Source of the DNA: Alphaproteobacteria bacterium
Lineage (GTDB): Bacteria > Pseudomonadota > Alphaproteobacteria > Micavibrionales > Micavibrionaceae
Assembly: GCA_016125135.1 (NCBI GenBank)
Contig: WGMJ01000016.1
Coordinates: 1-64,000 of the forward strand
Direction: 5' to 3'
DNA: 64,000 nt
This document shows, piece by piece, positions 16,006 through 25,052 of this stretch. Each line of letters starts with the position of its first letter. Positions within the stretch are counted from its first letter, which is position 1. A model generated the notes under the pieces. The model searched no databases. It was not told the DNA's origin and worked only from the letters and a program-made list of their open reading frames with translations. The position numbers were made by a program, and so were the translations under genes.

Positions 16006-16920
16006 ATGGAACTCTGGATCATCCTCTCGCTGCTTGCGCCACTCTGCTGGGCCTTTTCAAATATTATTGATCAATTCCTTGTGCGCGATAGTTTCAGCAC
16101 GTCCCCCACTGCCTATATCTTCTTTCAAGGTCTTTTTTATACGCCGTTACTCGTTGTCGTTTATTTACTCAGGCCGGAAGTGTTGGCGCTTGATATGCAC
16201 GAAATAGGACTTGTGCTGGCGGCCAGCCCGCTATGGGTTATCAACGCCATGCTTTATGTGCAGGCGCTGGCGCGTGATGATGCCAGTATCGCCGTGCCGC
16301 TTTATAACATGGTGACGTTCTTCGTTATTATTCTTGCGTGGATTTTCCTGGGGGAGACAATATCAACGCGTGACTTTTTCTACGGTTGCATTGTTGTTGT
16401 TGGCGCCACGCTCCTGATGTGGGATTTCAAAACCAATAAGATGAAAATTGCAACATTCCTGTTTATGATGGGTGCCTGTTGGACCTACGCTACATTTGCT
16501 ACTTTTACACGTGCGCAAACGCAGCAGATGCACTGGCTGGATTTTTATTTCTGGTATGCGCTTGGGTTTAATATGGTTTGTGTCATTGGGACGTTACTCA
16601 TGCCGAAGGCACGGACGCTTTTTATGGAAGTATGGCAGCAACCTTCAAAAAAAGCATTTACGCTCTCGTTTGTACAAGCCGCGCTGGATTTTGCGGCGTT
16701 GATGATGATCTCGGCGGCGTATAGTGCGGCAAAAACAGCGGGGCATGTGAGCTTCTATGCGTCTATTCAGCCGCTTTATGTTGTGACGATTGCCGGTATC
16801 GCGGGGATCTTTATGCCGCACGTCTTCGAGCCTTTACGCGCCAATAGGGCGTTGTTCTGGAAACTCGGATGTATCGGGATCATGCTTTTCGGTATATATT
16901 TCCTAACCGTTGTTACTTGA
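16006..16920 (+). CDS. EamA/DMT-family transporter
   Basis: A 304-residue inner-membrane protein of about ten hydrophobic helices arranged as two EamA repeats. The first starts [20 protein letters not shown]; the second begins around [20 protein letters not shown]. The [21 protein letters not shown] segment at the end of the first repeat is typical of the drug/metabolite transporter superfamily. Substrates range from amino acids and sugars to drugs and cannot be predicted. It lies just upstream of sucB, whose possible promoter overlaps the end of this gene. Confidence 0.85.
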   Translation: MELWIILSLLAPLCWAFSNIIDQFLVRDSFSTSPTAYIFFQGLFYTPLLVVVYLLRPEVLALDMHEIGLVLAASPLWVINAMLYVQALARDDASIAVPLYNMVTFFVIILAWIFLGETISTRDFFYGCIVVVGATLLMWDFKTNKMKIATFLFMMGACWTYATFATFTRAQTQQMHWLDFYFWYALGFNMVCVIGTLLMPKARTLFMEVWQQPSKKAFTLSFVQAALDFAALMMISAAYSAAKTAGHVSFYASIQPLYVVTIAGIAGIFMPHVFEPLRANRALFWKLGCIGIMLFGIYFLTVVT

Positions 16921-16945
16921 TTATTTGGGCCTTCCGTGCGAGATT
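16917..16945 (+). promoter_or_regulatory. Weak putative promoter of sucB
   Basis: TTGATT (16917-16922), a 17-base spacer ending in TGC, then GAGATT (16940-16945) and a TTGCC discriminator. The -10 is poor, but the TGC-xAGATT-TTGCC layout resembles the region before ihfB. Confidence 0.25.
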
Positions 16946-16972
16946 TTGCCTAATAAGTTGAAGAGGTTATTT

Positions 16973-18184
16973 ATGAGTCAGATTGTTGTTCCATCACTTG
17001 GTGAATCCGTATCCGAAGCCACTGTTGCCAAATGGCTGAAAAAAGAGGGCGATGCCGTGAAAATGGACGAGCCACTGGTCGAGCTGGAAACAGACAAAGT
17101 CACCGTTGAAGTAAACGCACCTGAAGCAGGTGTTATCAGTAAAATTATTGCGCCTGTGGGTGCGAATGTGGCTGTGGGTGCCTTGCTGGGTGAACTCGGT
17201 AAGGGCAGCGCCGCGAATGATACGGTCAAACCTGCCGCCGCTGCAACGCCTGCGCCAGTAACCAAGGCCGCGCCGCCACCGCCTGTGAAAATGGCACCGT
17301 CTACTTCTGCAGGCGCAAAAGATGTGCAAGATGGCCCTGCCGCGCGCAAAATGATGGCCGATAACAATATCCAGTCAGGCGCGATTGCCGGAACAGGCAA
17401 AGATGGCCGCGTTACCAAAGAAGACGTACAGAATTTTGTAGCGTCTCCAGCGCCAGCGCAATCTGCTCCCCGCCAGACGGGCCCGCGTGAAGAACGTGTG
17501 AAAATGACACGTCTGCGTCAGCGTATCGCGCAACGTTTGAAAGAAGCACAAAACACAGCTGCGATGCTGACGACATTCAACGAAGTCGACATGACAGCGA
17601 TTATGGATTTGCGTAACCAGTACAAGGATGTTTTCGAGAAGAAATACGGTATTAAGCTCGGGTTTATGTCGTTCTTCGTGAAGGCGGCCGTGAACGCGCT
17701 GAAAGAATTCCCTGCCGTGAACGCTGAAATTAACGGCGATGATATTATTTACAAAAACTACTACGATATCAGCGTTGCTGTTTCAACGCCTCAAGGTCTG
17801 GTTGTGCCTGTGTTGCGTGACTGTGACACAAAGAATATGGCTGATATTGAAGCGGAGCTGATGCAGCTTGGTACAAAAGCCCGTGATGGTAAAATTGCCA
17901 TGGAAGATATGATGGGCGGTACATTCACCATTACCAATGGCGGTGTGTTTGGCTCGCTCATGTCAACGCCGATTATCAACCCGCCGCAAGTGGGCATTCT
18001 GGGGATGCACAAAATCCAGCAACGTCCGATGGTCATGCCTGATGGTTCTATCAAGGCGCGCCCGATGATGTATATCGCCATGTCATACGACCACCGTATT
18101 ATTGATGGCCGTGAGGCTGTTGGTTTTATCGTGAAAGTAAAAGAAGCGATTGAAGACCCGCAACGTTTACTCTTGGCTATCTAA
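16973..18184 (+). CDS. sucB: 2-oxoglutarate dehydrogenase E2, dihydrolipoyl succinyltransferase
   Basis: Core E2 of the 2-oxoglutarate dehydrogenase complex, moving the succinyl group from the lipoyl arm to CoA. 403 residues. The lipoyl domain (residues 1-75) has the modified lysine 42 in [11 protein letters not shown]. An Ala/Pro linker follows, then the E1/E3-binding domain near residue 120-155 ([12 protein letters not shown] ... [11 protein letters not shown]) and the acyltransferase domain with catalytic His and Asp in [13 protein letters not shown]. The single lipoyl domain favours succinyl over acetyl transfer. The ATG at 16973 follows a GAAGAGG Shine-Dalgarno; a longer upstream frame is not supported. 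It is separated from sucA by about 8 kb, and a tautomerase and an ATPase gene follow with tiny gaps. Confidence 0.96.
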   Translation: MSQIVVPSLGESVSEATVAKWLKKEGDAVKMDEPLVELETDKVTVEVNAPEAGVISKIIAPVGANVAVGALLGELGKGSAANDTVKPAAAATPAPVTKAAPPPPVKMAPSTSAGAKDVQDGPAARKMMADNNIQSGAIAGTGKDGRVTKEDVQNFVASPAPAQSAPRQTGPREERVKMTRLRQRIAQRLKEAQNTAAMLTTFNEVDMTAIMDLRNQYKDVFEKKYGIKLGFMSFFVKAAVNALKEFPAVNAEINGDDIIYKNYYDISVAVSTPQGLVVPVLRDCDTKNMADIEAELMQLGTKARDGKIAMEDMMGGTFTITNGGVFGSLMSTPIINPPQVGILGMHKIQQRPMVMPDGSIKARPMMYIAMSYDHRIIDGREAVGFIVKVKEAIEDPQRLLLAI

Positions 18185-18185
18185 T

Positions 18186-18374
18186 ATGCCAGTTATTCAT
18201 ATCAATCATCGTGCCGAGTTGACGAAAGAGCAAAAGAGAGCTCTTTCAAAAGGTGTGACAGATGTTTTTGTCAATCTTCTTGGAAAAGATCCGGAGCTGG
18301 TAGAGATATTCTGGCATGATATTGAAGACCATAATTTCGCCAAGGGCGGAAAATTATTGGAAGATAGAAAATAG
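18186..18374 (+). CDS. 4-oxalocrotonate tautomerase family protein
   Basis: 62 residues, the classic 4-OT length. After removal of Met the N-terminus is Pro, the catalytic base of the family (MPVIHINHRAELTKEQKRAL). The second half, DVFVNLLGKDPELVEIFWHDI, fits the small beta-alpha-beta tautomerase fold. It starts one base after the sucB stop, so it is probably translated from the same message. Family members isomerise enols or have promiscuous dehalogenase activity; the true substrate here is unknown. The usual active-site arginines are not clearly seen. Confidence 0.75.
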   Translation: MPVIHINHRAELTKEQKRALSKGVTDVFVNLLGKDPELVEIFWHDIEDHNFAKGGKLLEDRK

Positions 18375-18381
18375 TTTTCAA

Positions 18382-18939
18382 ATGAAAAGATATATTCTGG
18401 CCGGCACGCCGGGCGTGGGAAAAACCACGCTGCTGCGTGCATTTGATGATCTCGGGTATCCCGTTGTTGAAGAAGCAGCAACGGATTTGATTACGCGTCA
18501 TTATACCCACGGCGCGGCCGAGCCATGGAAGAGGCCCGCCTTTATCGACAATATTGTGAAGCTACAAAAAGAACGCCAACTGGAAGCGCCTGATAAGGCG
18601 GGGGATGTACAATTCCATGACCGCGCGGTGGTGTGTACGTATGCGCTCGCGCAATATCTGGGGTTCGATATTTCAGATGTTTTGATGGAGGAGATTAACC
18701 GCACGGTTTCAGAAAATGTTTTCGAACGTGATGTGTTTTTTATTCGCCCGCTGGGCTTTTGCATTCCGACTGATGTGCGCACAATCAATTACGACGAAAC
18801 GCTGAAATTCGAGAAAATCCACGAGGCGGCTTACGAGAAATTCGGTTATAACCTCGTTAGTATCGAGAAAAACCCTGTTGATACGCGTGTTGAAGATATT
18901 CTAAAGCATGTGGGGTTAGCAGCGGCGGCAGCAAATTAG
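18382..18939 (+). CDS. AAA_28-type P-loop ATPase/kinase
   Basis: 185 residues starting MKRYILAGTPGVGKTTLLRAF, with the Walker A loop at residues 9-16. The following YPVVEEAATDLI and QFHDRAVVCTYALAQYLG segments match the AAA_28/NadR-like group of small predicted kinases. The C-terminal part contains VFFIRPLGFCIPTDVRTINYDE. It begins 7 bases after the tautomerase. It ends convergently, overlapping the methyltransferase gene by 24 bases. Family members are mostly uncharacterised nucleotide or small-molecule kinases. Confidence 0.8.
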   Translation: MKRYILAGTPGVGKTTLLRAFDDLGYPVVEEAATDLITRHYTHGAAEPWKRPAFIDNIVKLQKERQLEAPDKAGDVQFHDRAVVCTYALAQYLGFDISDVLMEEINRTVSENVFERDVFFIRPLGFCIPTDVRTINYDETLKFEKIHEAAYEKFGYNLVSIEKNPVDTRVEDILKHVGLAAAAAN

Positions 18940-20067
18940 CACTTTCTGTTCATCGCCAAGTGTGCAGGCGAAAATATAATCATCCCCGCCATCTTTTAAA
19001 TTCAGCTTCTTGCGTAGCTCATCAACTGTGCCCGGAAAATTACGAAGCGTCAGGTTGGCTTTTTCAATATTATTTTTTTGCAGTTCACGCTTATCGGCCG
19101 GAATAATATTTTGAATGACAAAGCTCCGGCCCGGGAATTTTTCTAGCTTATGATCTGCCGTAAATAAATGTGTATGCGGGTGTAGCTTGGCAATATTGAA
19201 TTCCGCTGCAAGCTCGTTGAAAAGGCCAGCCTTCATAATGCCGGCATCAGGCTCATAGAGATAGGTTTGTGGTTGTGTGATGTTTGCTGGGGGTACAACT
19301 TTTGCGGTGAGTTTGTACGGTGTGTGCCCCAATATAATAGCGTGAATGGCTGGTTTTTCTTGCGTATCTGTAATGTGGAATAAAAGCTCTTTGCACTCAT
19401 TACCAAGGCTTACAACATAAATATGGGCAACATGACCGAGCTGCGAAATAGCCTGTGTAATATCCAGCACGGGTGAGGTTTTAATCAGAATATTTCTGGC
19501 TTTTTCTTTCAGTTTTGGCAGAAGCGCCAGCACGTTGGGTGATGTGTCTTCAAGTTTAAAAAGCCCACGTGTGCTTTCATTGCGGCGCTGCGGATCAATA
19601 TAAACAAGGTCAAGCGGCGGTAGATCATCAAGCGCGTCTTCAGCAGATTTATTGATAACATCAATTTGGGTATGAGAGAGCAGGGGCAGGTTATTTGCGA
19701 GTGTCTCTGAAGTTTCATGATCACGCTCGATGGCAAAGCCGCGTTTGAAATTTTGCGCGAACGCAGCTGTATCAGCGCCTGCGCCTGCTGTGAGGTCGGC
19801 AAATGTTTCGCCTGAAAATAAAGAGGCTTTAAAATGCGCTGTTGCGTCTGACGAGCATTGCTCGAGTAATGAGGGTGATGGAAAAATGAGCCCTTGAACA
19901 TTCAGCCATGCGGGCAGCTTTATTTTGGCTTTCTGGCGGCTTTTGATCTGGTCGAGAATCGCTTTACGTGGCCAATCAGCGGGCATAGGGCCAAGGGCAA
20001 GCTTTGTGATATCATCATTTTCATGTGCAATTACAAAGGCTTGTATATGTTTTTCTCTTAAATCCAT
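18916..20067 (-). CDS. THUMP-like class I SAM-dependent methyltransferase
   Basis: 383 residues. The SAM-binding core lies around residues 85-220: FADLTAGAGADTAAFA (glycine loop), FAIERDHETSETLANNL, then LVYIDPQRRNESTRGLF, in which DPQRR replaces the usual DPPY/DPP catalytic motif. The C-terminal part (KLEKFPGRSFVIQNI ... NLTLRNFPGTVDELRKKLNL) is the THUMP-like domain that follows this methyltransferase family. The proteins are widespread but poorly characterised; RNA methylation is usually suspected. It stands alone on the minus strand, converging on the ATPase gene. Confidence 0.82.
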   Translation of the reverse strand: MDLREKHIQAFVIAHENDDITKLALGPMPADWPRKAILDQIKSRQKAKIKLPAWLNVQGLIFPSPSLLEQCSSDATAHFKASLFSGETFADLTAGAGADTAAFAQNFKRGFAIERDHETSETLANNLPLLSHTQIDVINKSAEDALDDLPPLDLVYIDPQRRNESTRGLFKLEDTSPNVLALLPKLKEKARNILIKTSPVLDITQAISQLGHVAHIYVVSLGNECKELLFHITDTQEKPAIHAIILGHTPYKLTAKVVPPANITQPQTYLYEPDAGIMKAGLFNELAAEFNIAKLHPHTHLFTADHKLEKFPGRSFVIQNIIPADKRELQKNNIEKANLTLRNFPGTVDELRKKLNLKDGGDDYIFACTLGDEQKVLICCRRC

Positions 20068-20162
20068 GCGGCCCTATATTCTTAGAAATAGCCCAAAAAA
20101 GCAAATATCTATATGGAAAATTAACCGATATTTGCTGTAGTGTTAAAGAAACAGGGAAAAAC

Positions 20163-21041
20163 GTGAGAAGCCAGTATCAATTCAATGGCCGTGTTTTTAG
20201 CGGGTATGTTTACCAGTTCGGCGAACTGCTGCTGGGGCTGGACCCGCGCGCCGATGTTACATTCGGATTAGAGCAGGTCCGCAAGACCATCACGGAAAAA
20301 GAAACACTGAAACTTTTAGGGCAGGAATTATTCTCGGTTTTTACGGACCCGAAGAAGAGTCTGTCGATCCAACTGACAAACCTGCACCCTTATGACGATA
20401 ATATTGAAAGAATATTCAGCCATGTTGATTTTATTGCTGCCCAGATTGCTGCCGAGCGTGGCGTTGCAGGGCATGTGCTACGCCGCTCTGGTGAACGGCT
20501 TGTTTTTATGCCTGCCGAGAATGCAAACCTGACATGGGATAATCTGACAAGCATGGCGATTATGCGCCAGCGTTTTTCAAGCGCGTATCTGAACGCGGAA
20601 AAGAATGTAGCCATCGTTGATTTTGAACCGGTGCTTGCGATGTTCAGTGATATGGCAGGGGTGGGCACAGTCTGGAAGATGGTTGATGAGAATAACGGCA
20701 CCTACGAACACGGGCTGCTCAAGGGTTTGAAAATAAGCAGTTTTGCGCAAGAAGAAAAGCTGCCGCCGCCTTATTTGCAGCGCCCCAAATGGGAAACCTA
20801 TTTTGTGATTGAGCGTGATGGTATTGCGCAGCCACCTGTGAAAGCGACATTCGAGAACATGCGTGAAAAGCTTTTGCCGCTGTTTAAAGAAATGGCCAAA
20901 GAACAATGGGGCATTGAGGCGGAAACAGATTTGGATGCGTTTTGTAATGCGCTTATCCCTGATGAGACTGCTGAAGAGGGTTTTATTCTTTCGCTTCCGC
21001 AAGCCGCCACAGCGCCAAAACCTGTCGAGCCGGTTTTATAG
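20163..21041 (+). CDS. Hypothetical protein, 292 aa
   Basis: Starts with GTG after an AGGGAAAA Shine-Dalgarno, giving N-terminus (V)RSQYQFNGRVFSGY. Soluble, mixed alpha/beta, with no motif I recognise; a middle segment reads IVDFEPVLAMFSDMAGVG and the end is an Ala/Pro-rich tail. A frame extending up to 20025 overlaps the divergent methyltransferase start and is not favoured. It stands alone, with about 95 bases between it and the methyltransferase and a separate strong promoter after it. Confidence 0.7.
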   Translation: MRSQYQFNGRVFSGYVYQFGELLLGLDPRADVTFGLEQVRKTITEKETLKLLGQELFSVFTDPKKSLSIQLTNLHPYDDNIERIFSHVDFIAAQIAAERGVAGHVLRRSGERLVFMPAENANLTWDNLTSMAIMRQRFSSAYLNAEKNVAIVDFEPVLAMFSDMAGVGTVWKMVDENNGTYEHGLLKGLKISSFAQEEKLPPPYLQRPKWETYFVIERDGIAQPPVKATFENMREKLLPLFKEMAKEQWGIEAETDLDAFCNALIPDETAEEGFILSLPQAATAPKPVEPVL

Positions 21042-21089
21042 GCATGCGCACCGTTTTGCAGCCCTAAAGCACTTAAAGTCTAATTTCTA

Positions 21090-21118
21090 TTGACATATTG
21101 CTGACTCTGGGGTATATT
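21090..21118 (+). promoter_or_regulatory. Near-consensus sigma-70 promoter
   Basis: A perfect TTGACA (21090-21095), an exact 17-base spacer and TATATT (21113-21118), 30 bases before the next ATG. One of the best promoters in the window. Confidence 0.65.
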
Positions 21119-21148
21119 TCAACGAAAATTCAATTTAAAGGAGATGGC

Positions 21149-21496
21149 ATGGGTGAAGAGTCGCGGCTAGTGAGCAGAATTAAGGCTTGGTCAGACCCGC
21201 AGCATAATGCGCTTGTTCTGGTTGGGTCTCGTGAGGATGCGTCTCTTCTGGCGCGCGAATTTAATGCGCTGGATCGCCCATCTGAATTTTTCCGCACGCC
21301 TTTAACGCCAGTTGATGAAATTATATTTGTAATTCCTGTGTCCGACCCTACTGATGACAGTGTAACACAGCGTTTGAGTGCGCTAGGATTTACTGTGGGT
21401 GGATCAAGCTGTATTGGTGCCGGACCGCGCCCGCCTACAACTTTCACCGGTGTTGAAGTATACAGAGGCACGCCACCAGCGGCTATACTACGCTAA
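21149..21496 (+). CDS. Hypothetical protein, 115 aa
   Basis: Starts MGEESRLVSRIKAW after an AAAGGAG Shine-Dalgarno and a near-consensus promoter, so it is probably well expressed. A Rossmann-like beta/alpha beginning (NALVLVGSREDASLLAREFNAL) is followed by EIIFVIPVSDPTDD and a Gly/Pro-rich end. No family recognised. It ends 5 bases from the convergent polA stop. An upstream in-frame ATG lies within the promoter and is rejected. Confidence 0.65.
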   Translation: MGEESRLVSRIKAWSDPQHNALVLVGSREDASLLAREFNALDRPSEFFRTPLTPVDEIIFVIPVSDPTDDSVTQRLSALGFTVGGSSCIGAGPRPPTTFTGVEVYRGTPPAAILR

Positions 21497-21501
21497 TTTA
21501 A

Positions 21502-24294
21502 CTAATGCGCGGCATTCCAGTTAGCGCCCCAACCGGCTTCGGCGGTGAGGGGCGTTTTCAATTTTGAAACTGATTCCATGATGGCTTTTAGCTTTGCCGC
21601 TGTTTCTTCTACTTCATTCTCGGGCACTTCAAACACGAGTTCGTCATGCACTTGCAGCAGCATTTTTGTTTTTGAATTTGTATCGCGCAGATAATGATGT
21701 ATATCGATCATCGCGAGTTTCATCACATCAGCCGCTGTGCCCTGAATAGGCGCGTTAATGGCTTGACGCTCGGCAGCACCACGGCGTGGGCCCTTTTCCT
21801 CGATACCGAAAATCTTACACTTGCGGCCGTAGAGTGTTTTCACAGAACCGTATTTGCGTGCTTCAAGCTTGGCATTCTCCATATAAACGGCAAGCTCGGG
21901 GAATTTGGCGAAATATTGTTTGATATACTGGCTGGCGGTGCCCGCATCGATGCCTAGCTGGCGTGCAAGGCCAAAGCCGCTAATGCCGTAGACGATACCA
22001 AAGTTAATGGCTTTGGCTTGGCGGCGTAAATCGGTTGTCATCTCTTCTAAAGGCACGCCGAATACTTGTGAGGCGGTAATCGCATGAATATCCTGATTAT
22101 TGCGGAAGGCTTCTTGCAGGGCTGTAATGCCTGCCATTTCGGCAACAAGGCGTAATTCTACCTGTGAATAGTCAATTGAAACCAGCACATGGCCGGGTGC
22201 TGCAATAAACGCTTCACGGATGCGGCGGCCTTCCTCGGTTTTGATCGGGATGTTTTGCAAATTCGGGTCAGATGATGACAGACGCCCCGTATTAGTACCT
22301 ACCATATTATAAGAAGTGTGCACGCGGCCTGTAGCGGGCGCGATTTGTTCGAGTAATGTATCGGTATAGGTGGATTTTAATTTTGCAAGCTGGCGATATT
22401 CCAGCACTTTATTGACGATCTCGTGGCCTTGCTCGGCAAGATCTTCCAGCACTTCAGCGGCGGTTGACCATTCACCCGTTCTGGTTTTGACGCTACCTTC
22501 AATACCCATTTCTTCAAAAAGAACCGCGCCAAGCTGTTTGGGCGAGGCGACATTAAATTCATGCCCTGCAATGGTATGAATATCTTTTTCGAGCGAAACC
22601 AGCTTTGTGCCAAATTCCTGTGAGAGTTTTTTAAGGAGCGGCACATCCACACAAATGCCGTGCGCTTCCATTTGCGCAATCACAGGGATCAGCGGGCGTT
22701 CGATATCTTCATAAACGCTGACCATTTTCTCTTGCGCGAGGCGTGGCTTCAAAAGCTGGTGAATGCGCATTGTTGCATCTGTATCTTCCGCGGCGTAAGA
22801 AAGCGCGTTTTTAATATCGACTTCTGCAAATGAAATCTGTTTTTTACCTGTGCCGACAACATCCTTGAAGGCGATCATGTCGTGCCCGAGCAGATTTTTA
22901 GCGAGGTCATCAAGCCCGTTGCCCTGCCCCGTGCCTTCCAGCACGTAGGAGAGCAGCATTGTATCGTCAAAGCCTGTAATGGGCAGGCCTGCAAGTGCGA
23001 GCACCTGCATATCGAACTTCATATTATGCCCGATTTTTAAAATAGCAGGGTCAGTGAGTAGTGGCCCCAGAATTTCCTGTACTTTTTTCAAAGGCAGTTG
23101 TGGTGTGTCATCAGTACCGCCCAGCAGATCACCCTGCACATGGCCTAGCGGTATATAGCCTGCCGTGCCGTTCGGCAGCGCAAGGGCAATACCGACAAGC
23201 CTGGCTTTCGCGGGTGTGAGGTCTGTTGTTTCGGTATCAATCGCAAAAGTGCCCGCGGCGCGCGCTTGGGCTACAAAATCGCTTAAGGTTTTTTCGATAT
23301 TCAGCAGAATGTATGAATCGCGGTTTATTTTTACGATGTCATTCTCGCGCAAGCGAGAATCTTGTGCTTTGTTCCCTGAGATCCCCGCTTTTGCGGGGAT
23401 GACATCAGAAGCTGAAGAGGATTCATGCGGCACCGAGAGGCGCGTGAGGATTGATTTAAAACCCTGTGCTTTCAGGAAGGCAATAAGCTCGCCCGAGGGG
23501 AAAGTTGCAGGCACAAGGGAATCAAGTGGCACGGGGGTGGGGCTGTTATCATTCAGCGTTACCAGCTTCTTTGAAATAAGCGCGAGTTCTTTGTTCTCGA
23601 TCAATGTTTCACGGCGCTTTGTTTGTGGTATTTTATCGGCGTTTTCAAGCAGGTTCTCAAGCGTACCGTATTCGGTAATGAGTTGCGCGGCAGTTTTTAC
23701 GCCAATGCCCGGTACGCCTGGCACGTTATCAACCGCATCACCAATGAGGGATTGTACCTCAATGACTTTTTCAGGCGGTACGCCGAATTTTTCAACGACC
23801 TGCTCGGGGCCGATGAGTGTCTGTTTGATCGGATCCTGCATGCGGATACCGTCACCGATGAGTTGCATCAAATCTTTATCAGATGAAACGATGATAACAT
23901 TAAAGCCTTTTTGTACGGCTTGCTTTGCGTAGGTCGCGATAAGATCATCAGCTTCGTAACCGTCTTGCTCGATGGCGGGAATGCCAAAAGCGCGTGTTGC
24001 TTCACGCACGATGGGGAATTGCGGAATAAGATCTTCCGGTGCTGGCGGGCGGTTGGCTTTATATTCTTTATAAATTTCATCGCGGAATGTTTTACGGGCG
24101 GCATCGAAAATGACAGCGATATGGTCAGCGTGTTTATCCTGCACCAGCCGCAACATGATATTGCAAAAACCAAGGACGGCCCCCACAGGCGTGCCATCCG
24201 CGCGGGTGAGTGGCGGCAGGGCATGGTAGGCACGGAAAATAAAGCCGGAGCCATCGACCAGATAGAGCGTTTTAGAGGCGGTATTTGCGGACAT
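21502..24294 (-). CDS. polA: DNA polymerase I
   Basis: Repair and Okazaki-fragment polymerase, 930 residues, all three activities apparently intact. 5'-3' exonuclease, residues about 5-285 (LVDGSGFIFRAYHAL, DGYEADDLIATYA). 3'-5' proofreading domain from about 335: FAIDTETTDL (exo I), IGHNMKFDMQ (exo II) and YAAEDTDATMR (exo III). Polymerase domain: motif A VSIDYSQVELRLVAE, motif B RRQAKAINFGIVYG, motif C QVHDELVFEV. An oddity is residues 298-319, encoded by a palindromic DNA repeat inserted in frame in the linker between the first two domains (see the repeat entry). It is bounded by a convergent small gene and an AT-rich divergent promoter region. Confidence 0.97.
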   Translation of the reverse strand: MSANTASKTLYLVDGSGFIFRAYHALPPLTRADGTPVGAVLGFCNIMLRLVQDKHADHIAVIFDAARKTFRDEIYKEYKANRPPAPEDLIPQFPIVREATRAFGIPAIEQDGYEADDLIATYAKQAVQKGFNVIIVSSDKDLMQLIGDGIRMQDPIKQTLIGPEQVVEKFGVPPEKVIEVQSLIGDAVDNVPGVPGIGVKTAAQLITEYGTLENLLENADKIPQTKRRETLIENKELALISKKLVTLNDNSPTPVPLDSLVPATFPSGELIAFLKAQGFKSILTRLSVPHESSSASDVIPAKAGISGNKAQDSRLRENDIVKINRDSYILLNIEKTLSDFVAQARAAGTFAIDTETTDLTPAKARLVGIALALPNGTAGYIPLGHVQGDLLGGTDDTPQLPLKKVQEILGPLLTDPAILKIGHNMKFDMQVLALAGLPITGFDDTMLLSYVLEGTGQGNGLDDLAKNLLGHDMIAFKDVVGTGKKQISFAEVDIKNALSYAAEDTDATMRIHQLLKPRLAQEKMVSVYEDIERPLIPVIAQMEAHGICVDVPLLKKLSQEFGTKLVSLEKDIHTIAGHEFNVASPKQLGAVLFEEMGIEGSVKTRTGEWSTAAEVLEDLAEQGHEIVNKVLEYRQLAKLKSTYTDTLLEQIAPATGRVHTSYNMVGTNTGRLSSSDPNLQNIPIKTEEGRRIREAFIAAPGHVLVSIDYSQVELRLVAEMAGITALQEAFRNNQDIHAITASQVFGVPLEEMTTDLRRQAKAINFGIVYGISGFGLARQLGIDAGTASQYIKQYFAKFPELAVYMENAKLEARKYGSVKTLYGRKCKIFGIEEKGPRRGAAERQAINAPIQGTAADVMKLAMIDIHHYLRDTNSKTKMLLQVHDELVFEVPENEVEETAAKLKAIMESVSKLKTPLTAEAGWGANWNAAH
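23338..23403 (-). repeat. In-frame palindromic repeat inside polA
   Basis: A 66-bp element with GTCAT/ATGAC ends (23338-23342, 23399-23403) and two internal hairpins with 8-bp stems and 4-base loops: 23341-23360 (ATTCTCGC/GCGAGAAT) and 23381-23400 (ATCCCCGC/GCGGGGAT). Its translation, VIPAKAGIS...SRLREND, matches the widespread proteobacterial dispersed palindrome recognised by its VIPAKAGI...SRLRGND reading. It adds 22 codons with no frameshift, in the loop between the 5'-3' and 3'-5' exonuclease domains. Confidence 0.85.
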
Positions 24295-24372
24295 TGGCTT
24301 GTTTTAGCACTTCAAGGCAGGCAGACCAAGCGCTAAAACCCATTAAAAATCAATATATTAGCATTAAAAATA

Positions 24373-24401
24373 TTGACATAATGTAATAAAATGAGTATGT
24401 T
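24373..24401 (+). promoter_or_regulatory. Near-consensus promoter for exported protein gene
   Basis: A perfect TTGACA (24373-24378), 17 bases, then TATGTT (24396-24401), in a very AT-rich stretch between the divergent polA and the next gene. Confidence 0.6.
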
Positions 24402-24444
24402 TGACGGGTTTTAACATCGGGCGAGAAGGGTGTACCGACAAATT

Positions 24445-24957
24445 ATGCGTAAATTATGGTCTGAAATTACAGCTTCAGCGGCTTTAGGGGCGACGGCAAT
24501 GGTGGCGCTCATCATGGTTCCTGCATTGCTTATCAGTGCTTTTTCTGGCGCGCACAATGCCAATGCATCGTCGCCCGAGCCGGGTGGTTTCACAGTGCTT
24601 GATGATGGTGATTGTATTCAAGGCGCTGATGCACAACGTGATTTTTCAGTATGTCAGAACGGAACTGTAACAACGCATTTTGCCCGCGGTGCTTTAGGGT
24701 TTGAGCGCGATACCGAAATGGTTATTAATACGCGCACAAATACAGTCACCTTACGTGAGTTTGATGAACGTGGACGTATCGCGCATACAGAAGCAAATAC
24801 ACTCCGTGCCCAAAATAGCCGTATTTATTTTCAAGGCTTAATGTCAGAAAGCCGCGATGTGTTTGATAATGCGTTGAATCCTGCAGTACGTGATGTTGCA
24901 GAAAATGCTGTGTTGGGCTTTGCCCCTTCACCTGCATTGACGCCCTATATTTCATAG
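24445..24957 (+). CDS. Exported hypothetical protein, about 170 aa
   Basis: Starts MRKLWSEITAS with one long hydrophobic segment (residues about 10-32) resembling a signal peptide or anchor, and a possible cleavage after AHNANA. The mature part has two cysteines (DGDCIQGADA, FSVCQNGT) that could form a disulfide in the periplasm, and an arginine-rich beta-like middle (INTRTNTVTLREFDERG). No family recognised. A GTG at 24430 is an alternative start five codons upstream, and the spacing of the AGAAGGG site fits neither ideally. A strong promoter lies about 45 bases upstream. Confidence 0.65.
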   Translation: MRKLWSEITASAALGATAMVALIMVPALLISAFSGAHNANASSPEPGGFTVLDDGDCIQGADAQRDFSVCQNGTVTTHFARGALGFERDTEMVINTRTNTVTLREFDERGRIAHTEANTLRAQNSRIYFQGLMSESRDVFDNALNPAVRDVAENAVLGFAPSPALTPYIS

Positions 24958-24990
24958 AAATCCCTTTAAAAACAATAGCTTAAATATGTA

Positions 24991-25032
24991 GTTAACATAA
25001 CTTTATAATTGCGGTATTGTGTTATAGTTAAC
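24991..25032. promoter_or_regulatory. AT-rich inverted repeat upstream of exported protein gene
   Basis: GTTAAC at 24991-24996 is repeated at 25027-25032, and ATAAC/GTTAT pair inside it, giving an interrupted 11-bp dyad about 20 bases before the next ATG. It could be an operator overlapping a TATAGT -10-like hexamer, or chance in AT-rich DNA. Confidence 0.3.
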
Positions 25033-25052
25033 AAAATATTAATGGAGGCTTT

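Noticed and set aside
23165-23932. 255-codon plus-strand open frame opposite polA
   Set aside because: It is antisense to conserved polA sequence; the Ser/Arg-rich composition is typical of a shadow frame.
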